The notes beneath the pieces were generated by a model that ran no database searches, had not been told where the DNA came from, and was given only the letters and a program-made list of their open reading frames with translations. From Gemmatimonadota bacterium (GTDB taxonomy: Bacteria > Gemmatimonadota > Gemmatimonadetes > Longimicrobiales > Gaopeijiaceae), in the NCBI GenBank assembly GCA_029262115.1, contig JAJCZZ010000011.1:1-57806 (forward strand): DNA of 57,806 bases. The letters are read 5' to 3'. Both the position numbers and the translations under genes were made by a program. Below are positions 33,850-44,042 of the stretch, piece by piece. How positions within the stretch are numbered: position 1 is the stretch's first letter; every line of letters starts with the position of its first letter.

Positions 33850-35235
33850 ATGGAGACTTCCGGGGTGCCGACCGTGTCCGTGCTGGTGGCGGACGATGAC
33901 GAAGACCAGAGGGTACTCCTCCACCAGATCCTTCGTAAGGCAGAGGGCGTCCGCTACTCGGTAACGTCGGTCCCTGACGGTGCCTCAGCGCTCACGGCGC
34001 TCGGGGAGGAGGTCTTCGACGTCGCGCTATTGGATCTGGACATGCCGGGCCTGGACGGACTCGGTGTCCTCGAAGCGATCGCGGGCGACCCGTCTCGACC
34101 CTCCGTGGTCTTCGTTTCGGGCCGAGGCACCGTGGCGACGGCAACGCGGGCCATGAAGCTCGGAGCGTACGACTTCCTCGAGAAGCCCGTGGACGGCCCA
34201 CGACTTCTTACGCTGGTCTGGCGGGCCACGGAGGCCCATCGCCTGGTCGGGCGTTCCGAACGCCTCCAAGCGGCCGTCGAGAGGGATGTGGCCGGCGACG
34301 GCACCCTCACCCGGGATCGACAGATGCGGGAGATGCTGGAGCTGGCGGCCAAGGTAGCCCCGTCGGACGTTTCGGTTCTGGTCGTGGGCGAGTCGGGCAC
34401 CGGTAAGGAACTGATCGCACGGGAGGTGCACCGACTCTCCGGGCGTGGATCCGGACCTCTCGTCGCGCTGAACTGTGCGGCCGTCACCCAGGCTCTCGCG
34501 GAGTCGGAACTCTTCGGTCACGAGAAGGGATCATTCACCGGTGCGGCCGAGCGGAAGATCGGCCTGGTGGAGATGGCGGACAATGGAACGCTGTTTCTGG
34601 ACGAGATCGGAGAGATGGACTTGCCGCTTCAGGCCAAACTGCTGCGCACCCTCGAGGGGAAGCGGTTCAGGCGGGTCGGCGCGGCAAAGGAGTTGCCCGC
34701 GAATTTCCGACTGATTTCCGCCACCAACGGGTCTCTCACGGACCGGGTGGCGGACGGCACGTTTCGGGAGGACCTCTATTACCGAGTGAACGCCGTCGTG
34801 CTGGAGCTTCCTCCGCTACGCGAGCGCCCTGGGGACATCCCTCACCTGGCAAAGCACTTCCTGGCCGAAGCCCGTGAACGTGAGGGTCCGAGCGAGTTCT
34901 CGGCCGCCGCGCTCGAGGCGTTGCGGGCCTACCCCTGGCCCGGCAACGTTCGTGAACTACGCAATGTGGTCGAGCGGGCCGCCCTGCTGGCCACCGGGCG
35001 GTCGATCGGAGTCCGGGACCTCGGAGCCTCGATCGCGTCAGTGGAGTCTTCAGCGGAGATTTCGGTGCGATCGGAACTCCCTGAGCTGAGGCTGGACCGT
35101 CTCGAAGAAATTGCCGTTCGTGAGGCCTTGGATCGCTCCGGTTGGCATCAGGGAAAGGCGGCCGGCCTCCTCGGAGTGAGCGCGCGAACCCTCCACCGGA
35201 AGATCAAGACGCTGGGACTCCGTCGCCCCGGCTGA
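33850..35235 (+). CDS. NtrC-family sigma-54-dependent response regulator
   Basis: A 461-residue three-domain regulator. The receiver domain (about 8-125) has [14 protein letters not shown], phosphoacceptor Asp in [20 protein letters not shown], and Lys in [11 protein letters not shown]. The AAA+ domain (about 155-385) has Walker [17 protein letters not shown], the sigma-54 contact loop [15 protein letters not shown] (GSFTGA, a variant of GAFTGA), Walker [12 protein letters not shown], and [12 protein letters not shown] with LRERPGDI. The C-terminal Fis-type helix-turn-helix is at [20 protein letters not shown]. No histidine kinase gene is adjacent, so it is an orphan here. A sigma-54 promoter lies upstream. 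Confidence 0.92.
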   Translation: METSGVPTVSVLVADDDEDQRVLLHQILRKAEGVRYSVTSVPDGASALTALGEEVFDVALLDLDMPGLDGLGVLEAIAGDPSRPSVVFVSGRGTVATATRAMKLGAYDFLEKPVDGPRLLTLVWRATEAHRLVGRSERLQAAVERDVAGDGTLTRDRQMREMLELAAKVAPSDVSVLVVGESGTGKELIAREVHRLSGRGSGPLVALNCAAVTQALAESELFGHEKGSFTGAAERKIGLVEMADNGTLFLDEIGEMDLPLQAKLLRTLEGKRFRRVGAAKELPANFRLISATNGSLTDRVADGTFREDLYYRVNAVVLELPPLRERPGDIPHLAKHFLAEAREREGPSEFSAAALEALRAYPWPGNVRELRNVVERAALLATGRSIGVRDLGASIASVESSAEISVRSELPELRLDRLEEIAVREALDRSGWHQGKAAGLLGVSARTLHRKIKTLGLRRPG

Positions 35236-35249
35236 GGCGACGGTGCGGG

Positions 35250-36410
35250 CTACTTCAGCCGCCGCGAATACACCGTCTCGAACGCGGCCACTCCCCGCGC
35301 CACGCACGGGGCGGGCCGCTCACCCGGGCAGCGGAGAAATTCCTCCGGCGCGGCGTCCACGAACAGCTCGACCTCTCCGGATCTGAGGACCATCAACCGC
35401 ATGTACCCCGGACGATTCCCAGCCCACTCCAGACCAGGCGCCGGCCCAACGGGGGTCAGCTTGCTGCCGGCACCGCTGATGAGCGTCCAGGTTGGTGCCC
35501 CGGGGGCGGCGGTGCGCATTACCTGAAGCGAATGGTCGTGGCCGCCCACCGACGCGAGTGGTCGGCCAGCCTCCTGGAACGTCCGGAAAAGCCCGTCGAC
35601 CAGATCCGCGAATACCCGCGCGTTGAGATCCTGCACGACCGCACCCGTCTTTCTCAACAGGAAGAAGAAGTCGAGGAACCGGCCCCCATGTGGGCCGCCG
35701 GTCTCGAACGGATGATGTGCGGCGAAAATTGTGGGCTTGTCGCCCGCGCTCCCGATGATGGCGCCCACGGAATCCAGCACCTGGGCTTTACGTACCGGAT
35801 CGTCGGACTGGAGCCACCAGTGGGTGTCCAAGACCATGATCCGCACGGCGTCGCCGACATCCACGGCGACGGGTCCGGGCTCACCGGGATCGGGAGTCAT
35901 CCGGACCTTTCCGGTGGAATCGACCAACTCCGCCACGAGCGCTTCCATGTTCTTCAGTCGCGCCACGCCCCGCGCACCCGCTCGGTTGCCCCAGTCGTGA
36001 TTCCCCGGAACGAGGTGGGCCACCGTACCACGCCGGAGCGCCGTCGGTCCTGACGCGGCCCAGATCAAACCCTCCAGGCGTCCCGAGTCCTGGGGGAAAA
36101 GCGGATTCCGCCGGTCACGGATGCCGACCGGGTACACGTTGTCGCCGAGGTAGAATACCGCCACCGACGAATCCCGCGGAGCCAGCCCGCTCCATCGCTC
36201 CACATCGTTGCGAAGCCGATTGATCAAGGGTGAGCGTCCGCGACGGGAGGCTCCGGCGTCCCCCACCAGGAAGATGACCGCCGCAATGTCCGACGGAGAG
36301 GGGTCGGGGATGAATTCGAACGGCGCCGGAACGAAGGACGGGGTCGAACACGACATCGACGTCGCCACGAGCCCCGCGATCGCCCCGGCCCGGGCCCTCC
36401 ACCCGATCAC
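35250..36410 (-). CDS. Metallophosphoesterase (calcineurin-like), exported
   Basis: A 386-residue calcineurin-like phosphoesterase with a lipoprotein-style N-terminus (GAIAGLVATSMSCS). Metal motifs: FLVGDAGAS, FYLGDNVYPVG (GDN), LVPGNHDWG (GNHD), FAAHHPFETGG and SVGGHDHSLQVM (GHxH-type). The arrangement resembles purple acid phosphatase-like bacterial metallophosphoesterases. The GTG start at 36410 overlaps the stop of the upstream small membrane protein (GTGA), so expression is coupled. It converges on the NtrC-like gene with a 14-base gap. The substrate is unknown. Confidence 0.84.
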   Translation of the reverse strand: MIGWRARAGAIAGLVATSMSCSTPSFVPAPFEFIPDPSPSDIAAVIFLVGDAGASRRGRSPLINRLRNDVERWSGLAPRDSSVAVFYLGDNVYPVGIRDRRNPLFPQDSGRLEGLIWAASGPTALRRGTVAHLVPGNHDWGNRAGARGVARLKNMEALVAELVDSTGKVRMTPDPGEPGPVAVDVGDAVRIMVLDTHWWLQSDDPVRKAQVLDSVGAIIGSAGDKPTIFAAHHPFETGGPHGGRFLDFFFLLRKTGAVVQDLNARVFADLVDGLFRTFQEAGRPLASVGGHDHSLQVMRTAAPGAPTWTLISGAGSKLTPVGPAPGLEWAGNRPGYMRLMVLRSGEVELFVDAAPEEFLRCPGERPAPCVARGVAAFETVYSRRLK

Positions 36411-36925
36411 CACGGCAGCGTCACCGTTCCGAGCGTGAGCTCGACCGGCACGCCCTCGCCCTCGTCCTCCCACCGGACCCACCCGAGCGTCCCGCCGGTG
36501 ATGATCCCCACCGCTCCCCCGATCACGCCACCGGCCCACTGACCACTTCCGGGGCCCCACGCCAGCCGACCGAGGAGAGCGCCCACACCGGTGCCGGCGC
36601 CGAAGCCGAGTGTTCCCCATGCCACACCCTTCCACATTCGTTTGGGCCTCTGGTAGCCGATGATGGCCGCGGTGACCGCCATCGCGGGGATCGGCACGAG
36701 CTCCCAACTGATCTCGTCGGGGGAAAACCGGTAGTTGCCCAAGCGCGCGTTCGTGACGACGACGGCGGTCGACACGTAGGCTCCCGCCAACCCGCCCAGG
36801 CCCGCCCCCATGAGGGCGGTCGTCTTCTTCTGAGCGGACACCGGGTTGGCGAAGGCCATGCCAACGATACAGGCGACGGCCACAAGGCCCCATCCGTGCC
36901 GGCCGAGAACGTGAGGGGAATTCAT
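36407..36925 (-). CDS. Exported glycine-rich membrane protein, hypothetical
   Basis: A 172-residue protein with a signal peptide (GLVAVACIVGMAFANPVSAQ). Repeated Gly-zipper-like hydrophobic segments follow (MGAGLGGLAGAYVSTAVVV, TLGFGAGTGVGALLGRLAWG, AGGVIGGAVGIITGGTLGW). It is probably membrane-inserted; I do not recognise a family beyond the glycine-zipper character. The ATG at 36925 is chosen; one at 36937 would add four residues. It is the first gene of a pair coupled to the metallophosphoesterase. Confidence 0.62.
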   Translation of the reverse strand: MNSPHVLGRHGWGLVAVACIVGMAFANPVSAQKKTTALMGAGLGGLAGAYVSTAVVVTNARLGNYRFSPDEISWELVPIPAMAVTAAIIGYQRPKRMWKGVAWGTLGFGAGTGVGALLGRLAWGPGSGQWAGGVIGGAVGIITGGTLGWVRWEDEGEGVPVELTLGTVTLPW

Positions 36926-37155
36926 GGGAGAGAACATAAAATCATTGACGGGTGTACACGGGGGGACATACGCATTGAGGAGAGCCAGCGGCCACGGGCT
37001 CTCGGACGTTCGCCTTGGCGAGCGACCGTTCGACGAACGATATTGCTCTTGCCTGGATCCGTTACCCCCCAAACGCGGCCAGGTTTTCCCTCGAGGGCCC
37101 TGGCGAGTCCTCTTTCGGCGGTCGCCCCCGCGCCCGCAGGAGTCCAGGAGTCATA

Positions 37156-38157
37156 GTGGAGAGTCAGCGGACCCGCCGCCCCCACGGCCGTGCGTTTCTT
37201 CTCGCCACCGCTGTGCTGGCTTCGTCGTGTGTGGACGGTCGGAGCCCGGCGGATGTCGGTTCGCTGGAGGCCGTGCACCTTACCGCTGCTCCGGTCTTCG
37301 TGGGCGAGGTCCTTGCCGCTGAAGCAGCCGCGCTCGACCGTGCACGAGTGACCGCACTTCACGGATCGGACGGGTCGGTTCTGGGCACGGTGGAGAAGCC
37401 GCTCGACCCGACCGCATCGGAGTGGGTGATCGACCTCTCGTTCGAGGTGCCTGCGGATCAACCTGTTCCCGTGCGCCTTCGGGTCGAACTACTGGGCCCC
37501 GAAGCGGTGGAGTGGAGTGGTCAGACCGCCTCATTCGAGGTTCGGGGTGGTGGCGGGGCCAAGGAGATCCGGCAGGTCTCGCTCTTTCGAGGTCCGTTGG
37601 ACAACCTGACGGTCACGCGCGTGGAACTCAGCGGACCTGACGTGCTCCTCACCGGTGAGACGACGAGTCTCTCGGCGAGCCTGACGGGTGGAGGCGGCGG
37701 TTCAAAGACGTTCTTCGAAAGCCTCGATGGCTCCGTGGCAACGGTGGACGGCGCCGGCCGTGTGCGGGCGATGGCCGCAGGTGTGGTTCGCGTCGTGGCC
37801 TGGGCCGGGCCGGCTTCGGATACGGTGTCGATCACGGTCCGAGACCTCGTGCTGCCCGAGGACGATCCCGCCATAGCATCGGTCGGGCCGGGGCTCGAAG
37901 AGACCGCCGGTCGGATTACGGCAAGTATGGGTGACGCGGCCGCGGCGGGTGCGATTTCCGACGCGCTCAGCCGGCTGGGTGCCGCCTTGGACATCCGGGA
38001 CGGGCCCGAAGCCGTGCGCGCGTTCGAGGCCGCGCGGGCTGCATGGGCCGGGTACGGTGCAGGGACCGATCTGCGCCTACTCGACGCTCCGCAATTGGGA
38101 TTGATCGAGATCACGTTGATTCACGCGGCGGATGCCATCGGCATCGCGTTCCGATGA
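37156..38157 (+). CDS. Lipoprotein with bacterial Ig-like (Big2) domain
   Basis: A 333-residue lipoprotein; lipobox AVLASSC about 23 residues in. The GTG start at 37156 has AGGAG five bases upstream. Residues about 150-235 form a Big2-like Ig domain ([47 protein letters not shown]). The C-terminal third is helical and Ala-rich, without recognised motifs. The stop is 11 bases from the start of the collagen-like gene, which has its own AGGAAGG site, so the two are likely co-transcribed and both surface or envelope located. Confidence 0.77.
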   Translation: MESQRTRRPHGRAFLLATAVLASSCVDGRSPADVGSLEAVHLTAAPVFVGEVLAAEAAALDRARVTALHGSDGSVLGTVEKPLDPTASEWVIDLSFEVPADQPVPVRLRVELLGPEAVEWSGQTASFEVRGGGGAKEIRQVSLFRGPLDNLTVTRVELSGPDVLLTGETTSLSASLTGGGGGSKTFFESLDGSVATVDGAGRVRAMAAGVVRVVAWAGPASDTVSITVRDLVLPEDDPAIASVGPGLEETAGRITASMGDAAAAGAISDALSRLGAALDIRDGPEAVRAFEAARAAWAGYGAGTDLRLLDAPQLGLIEITLIHAADAIGIAFR

Positions 38158-38168
38158 GGAAGGCCAAT

Positions 38169-39290
<1,122 letters not shown>

Positions 39291-41417
39291 TCGAGACGAT
39301 GTGAGAGGCGGCCCCCCACCCCACGGGAGCGGGGCCCCTGTAGTTATAGGGTGGACCGCCGGGGACTGTCGGCGGCAGCTCGCCGCGAGCCGCGAGCCGC
39401 TCCTGAACCCACGCGAGGTTGTTCCTGGCCAACGCATCGTCGGGTCGCACCGCGAGGACCTGCTGGAACGTGACCGCCGCGAGGGCATTGAAGCCAACTT
39501 GAGCCTGCGACCAACCGAGGTTGAGGAGCGCATCGAGATCCCCGGGCACCGCGGCCAGATACGCTCGGTATGCCAACCCTGCGTCCAGGTGGCTGCCCTC
39601 ATTCGTGAGCGCCAAGCCGCGCTCGTATCCGTCCGCCGGGGGCACTCCGCCCGGGGAGTCGCTCAGAAGCTCATTGGCCACGGGGTCGTCAGCGTCGTGA
39701 TCGAGAATCCCTTCGGCCAGTCGGCGCACCTCGTCGGTCGCCCCGAGGAGATAGTAGAGTTGGAGAAGCAAGTGCCCAGGATCCGCGTACGTCGGGGCCA
39801 AGCCCACCGCCGTCCTGAGGTGGTCGATCGCTTCGGGGCCGCGGCCTGAGCGGACGAGGAAACGAGCGTAGAAGTGATAGCCCGGCACGTACCGGGCGTC
39901 GAGCGCCAAGGCCCGCAGAAAGTGGGCTTCCGCCGCCACCGGATCACCCAATCGATTGGTGACGATGCCCAGGTTCACGTGAACCGGAGGGTAGTTCGGG
40001 GACCGGGCGACGGACTCCCCGAAAAGTCGCGCCGCCTCCGGGTATTCGCCCTCCGCCATCCGAGCGAGCCCGTAGTTCATCCACGCACGACCGTTGCCGG
40101 GGCTCTTCTCGACGACATCCGCCCACAGTGTCTCCTCGGTTCGCCAGTCGCGGTTACGAACAGACGTTCCGATGGCGTGCGCGGCCAAGAGCGTCGCCAC
40201 GGCGGCAGTCCATCGCCAGGAAACGCTCGACGCCCGTCCTGAGGACTCGGCCCCGGGGGCGGCTCGCGCCCGCCGCGCACCCCACACCACCGCCCATACC
40301 GAGGCGAGCGTCAGACCAACGAAGGGGAGGTAGAGGCGATGCTCGTTCACGACCTCCGCCAGCGGAAAGACACTGGAGGACGGGAGGAGGCCCACGAAGA
40401 ACCACATGAGCCCGAAGGCGATGGGTCGCGTGGCCGCTCGTCGCGAGCCAGCGATCGCACCCATCACGCCGAGAGCGGCCGCGCCCCATCCGACCACGAC
40501 CCGCGTATCGGTCCATGCCTGGACGACGGTCCAGTCGGTGTCGGCCGTGAGACCCACCGGAGCGACGAACAGTCGAGCGTAGTGGAGCCACGCCCATCCC
40601 TGGGTTCGCAGGTATCCGATTCGGTCGACCCCGCCGTAGTCCTGGCCTGCGGAGTTCATGGCCTCCACGAGAACGAACGCCGCCGTCCCGGCCACAAAGA
40701 CGGGTGCCGCACGCAGGAGCGCGCGCCAGATGCGATCTCCCCGTTCGGGTCGGGCGATGTCCGCCAGCGACAGCTTTTCCTCGAAGAGCCAGATCCAGAG
40801 AAGGAACAGGGGCGCGAACATCACAGCGGGCGGCTTGGCGAGCGCCCCAGCCAACATCGGGATGAGGTAGAGCCATCCGTGCCGGCTCCACGGCAGATAC
40901 AGGTAGGTTACGAACGACCCCAGGATGCCCAGCGTGGAGAGGATATCCGACCGGGCGGAGAGGTAATTCACGGTCTCCGTGTTCGCCGTATGTACCGAGA
41001 AGATCGTAGCCGCCAGAAGCGCCGGCCAACGTGCATCCAGGTCCAGTCCGGCCCGCTGGAACGTGCGGAACGCAAGCAGCCCGACCCCCGCGGCCACCAG
41101 GAGATGAAGGAGGAACTGGGTGGCGTGGAACACCACGGGGTCGAGTCCGCCCGCGACCGCGTAGTCCACGGCGAGCGACGTGGAGAGAAGGGGCCGGTAT
41201 GTCTGATGGTCAGTCAGCGTGCTGAACGTTGCGGCGTCGGTGAAGAACCGGGGCACGTTCCCGAGGTCCCGGATGGCGAGATTGTCCTCGATGACGTGCG
41301 CGTCGTCGAAGTGGAACGCATTGCGGAAGTGGTTGGCGTAGGCACCCAGCGTCAGCGCGACCGCCGTACCGATGCCGAGCGCGAAGCCCCGGGATGCGCC
41401 CCCCCACGTCGCACCGC

Positions 41418-42308
41418 TCATCCGTCGTCGGCTTGGCGGCGCCGGATGGCGGCAAGCTGCTCGGCGAGCAGGCCCAGCGCGAACAGAACCACCCCGGTCA
41501 CGATGGCGAGCATCGAACCCACGCTCACACCGCGTCCCACCAGAACAATGGGGATGCCCCACGCGAAGCCTGCGCCCCAGGCGAGCAGCGCGAGCGGGAG
41601 GAAGATCCGCATCGGGCTGAACAGGGTGACGATGTTGAGGATCTCGATGACCGTGTCGAGCGCGGTTCGTGCGGACACGGTGCTCCGACCGCCCTGCCGC
41701 GGGCGGACCGCGACGGGATGTTCGATGACCCGGTGCCGCCGGTGGAGGAAGATCAGCGTCATGACATCGCTGAACGCCATCGTGTCGGGGCAGAGCCCGA
41801 GATACCGCTGGGCCAGCGGGGTCCGGTAGAGCTTCAGGCCTGAGTTCAGGTCGCGTACCGAGTTGGGCATCAGAACTCGCGTGAGCGCCCGGATGACCCA
41901 CTTCCCGACGCTTCGATAGGTGGACGACGTGCCGCGGCCACGGTCTCCGACCAGCAGGTCGGCGTCCGCCTCGACGGCCACGGCGAGGAGGTCCGGCAAC
42001 CCCTCAGGATCGTGCTGCCCGTCGGCGTCGAACGTAACGGCCCATGGTCCCTCGACGGCGGCGAGCCCCGATTTCAGAGCCCCGCCGTACCCGCGGGGGA
42101 GCTTGTGACGGATCACGTGGGCTCCACCCTTCTCCGCCACCTTCGCCGTTTCGTCGGAGGACCCGTCGTCGACGACCACGACCACCCAGTCACGCGGCCC
42201 ACAGACCTCGGACAGAGCTCGCAGCGTCTCGGGGAGCGCTTCGGCCTCGTCGAGGGCTGGTACCACGATCGTGAGGGCGGGCCGTGCCGACGTGCCGGAC
42301 CGTGCCAA
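41418..42308 (-). CDS. Family 2 glycosyltransferase, polyprenyl-phosphate sugar synthase-like
   Basis: A 296-residue GT2 enzyme resembling dolichol-phosphate mannosyl/glucosyltransferases (DPM1/GtrB-like): ALTIVVPALDEAEALPETL, VVVDDGSSDETAKVA, the catalytic DxD in VTFDADGQHDPEGL, DLNSGLKLYRT, and PVAVRPRQGGRSTV. Two C-terminal membrane helices anchor it. There is no ATG in a sensible position; the TTG at 42308 with an AGGCGG-like site is chosen. It is upstream of, and 4 bases overlapping, the TMTC-like transferase, so it plausibly makes the lipid-linked sugar that enzyme uses. Confidence 0.84.
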   Translation of the reverse strand: MARSGTSARPALTIVVPALDEAEALPETLRALSEVCGPRDWVVVVVDDGSSDETAKVAEKGGAHVIRHKLPRGYGGALKSGLAAVEGPWAVTFDADGQHDPEGLPDLLAVAVEADADLLVGDRGRGTSSTYRSVGKWVIRALTRVLMPNSVRDLNSGLKLYRTPLAQRYLGLCPDTMAFSDVMTLIFLHRRHRVIEHPVAVRPRQGGRSTVSARTALDTVIEILNIVTLFSPMRIFLPLALLAWGAGFAWGIPIVLVGRGVSVGSMLAIVTGVVLFALGLLAEQLAAIRRRQADDG

Positions 42309-42456
42309 TCGAACCGCCTGCCGTGGGAGGGGAGCTACCGAGATGAACGACGATGGGTCAATGACTACGGGGGGAGCCGCGGACCCGCAACGCCCTCGCG
42401 GCCGCCGGAACCCAAACCTACCTTCGCCGGGTTCCCGCCTTCGATCCGGAGCCTCC

Positions 42457-43896
42457 ATGCGTGCCCGCCACACTCCGCTGCTCGGTCCCTTCATGGTCGC
42501 CCTCTTGGCAACCACCGCCCCCCTCTCCGCCCAGACGTACGACCTCGTCCTCCGGGGCGGGCGCGTCGTCGATCCGGAATCGGGCCTCGACGCCGTTCGC
42601 AACGTGGGCATCCGCGACGGGCGGGTAGCAGCGGTTGCGACGGAAGCGCTCGCAGGCCGTGAAGTCGTCGACGTCACCGGACTCGTGGTCGCGCCCGGCT
42701 TCATCGACCTGCACGCCCACGGCCAGGACGCCTTCAGTCGGGATCTGCAGGTCCGTGACGGCGTGACCACCGCCCTCGAACTCGAGGGCGGTGTGTGGCC
42801 GGTCGCGGACTGGTACGGTCAGCGGGAGGGCCAGTGGCGGATCAACTTCGGCGCGACCGTCTCCCACGGGGCCGTGCGATACCTGGCCATGGGAGAGGAC
42901 GCGAACGCGCAGCGGTACGAGCGTGCCAGCCGTGAGCAGATCGAGCACATGCAGTCGCTCGTGACCGAGGGCCTCCGGCAGGGTGCCATCGGCGTGGGCT
43001 TCGGCATCCAGTACGTCCCCGGCGCCAGCCGTGAGGAGATCTACCGTCTCTTCAAGACCGTAGCGGCGGAGGGCGTCGCGGCATACGTGCATGTGCGGTA
43101 CGCCGGGGTGGTGGAGCCGGAGAGCGGGGTTGTGGCCATCCAGGAGTTGATCGCGAACGCGGGCGCGACCGGCGCTTCCGTCCACATCGTCCACATCGGA
43201 TCGAGCGGCCTGTCCGCCATCCCCCTGGCTCTGGAGATGATCGATGGAGCCCAGGCGAGCGGTCTCGACGTGACGACCGAGGTCTACCCGTACGCGGCGG
43301 CCTCGACCGACATCGCGTCCGCCATCTTCGATCCCGGCTGGCGTGAGCGCCTCGACGCGGACTACGGGGATATCGAGTGGGTGGCCACGGGTGAGCGGCT
43401 CGACTCGATCGGCTTCTACGAGCGCCGGGCGGAGGGCGGGCCAATCGTGGCACACATCATTCCAGAGGACGGCGTCGCGTACGCGGTGGCGCACCCCGGC
43501 GTGATCATCGCGTCCGACGGCGTTCCCTTCGTCAACGGCCGGGCGCACCCACGAGGGGCGGGGAGCTTCGCCCGCGTGCTGGGTCGATATGTGCGGGAGG
43601 AGGGGCGCCTGAGCCTCGCCGAAGCCGTCGAGAAGATGACGCTCCTTCCGGCCCGGCGGCTGGAAACCGTGATCCCGGAGATGCGCCGCAAAGGACGGAT
43701 CAGCGTCGGGGCGGACGCCGACCTGACGATCTTCGACCCGGCCACCGTCCGGGACCGTGCCTCATTCGCCGAGCCCGCCGTGTCATCGGACGGAATCCCG
43801 CACGTTCTGGTCGGAGGCGTGTTCGTGGTGCGTGACGGCACGATCGTAGACGACGCCCTGCCTGGGCAGGCCATCCGGCAGCGCCCGATCAGCTGA
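42457..43896 (+). CDS. D-aminoacylase-like amidohydrolase, secreted
   Basis: A 479-residue amidohydrolase-superfamily enzyme with a signal peptide (MVALLATTAPLSAQ). Metal features include GFIDLHAHG, HVRYAG, VHIVHIGSSG, DGVPFVNGRAHPRGAGSFAR and the terminal KGRISVGADADLTIFDP. The DGxPF...HPR region and overall layout are those of N-acyl-D-amino acid deacylases. The start has GGAG six bases upstream. It is divergent from the GT2 gene. Periplasmic deacylation of N-acyl amino acids fits the peptide-processing character of the following genes. Confidence 0.86.
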   Translation: MRARHTPLLGPFMVALLATTAPLSAQTYDLVLRGGRVVDPESGLDAVRNVGIRDGRVAAVATEALAGREVVDVTGLVVAPGFIDLHAHGQDAFSRDLQVRDGVTTALELEGGVWPVADWYGQREGQWRINFGATVSHGAVRYLAMGEDANAQRYERASREQIEHMQSLVTEGLRQGAIGVGFGIQYVPGASREEIYRLFKTVAAEGVAAYVHVRYAGVVEPESGVVAIQELIANAGATGASVHIVHIGSSGLSAIPLALEMIDGAQASGLDVTTEVYPYAAASTDIASAIFDPGWRERLDADYGDIEWVATGERLDSIGFYERRAEGGPIVAHIIPEDGVAYAVAHPGVIIASDGVPFVNGRAHPRGAGSFARVLGRYVREEGRLSLAEAVEKMTLLPARRLETVIPEMRRKGRISVGADADLTIFDPATVRDRASFAEPAVSSDGIPHVLVGGVFVVRDGTIVDDALPGQAIRQRPIS

Positions 43897-43981
43897 CACG
43901 GCCCCTTCCGAGCGAGGCACGGCGCCCGGGTCGCGGTGGGAGCCCGGCTGGCCGGATCCTCGAAAGTCCGTCATCATTCCG

Positions 43982-44008
43982 CCGGAGGGGGCGGAGGTCG
44001 CCCCCCGG
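43982..44008. terminator. Strong GC hairpin after amidohydrolase
   Basis: GGGGGCG, a 5-base loop, CGCCCCC give a perfect 7-bp stem, extendable by flanking CCG/CGG with mismatches. It lies 86 bases after the amidohydrolase stop and 35 bases before the next start. There is no T tract, so it may instead be a leader structure for the next gene. Confidence 0.35.
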
Positions 44009-44042
44009 TCTGAAGAACTACGATACGAGGGATTCGAACGGG

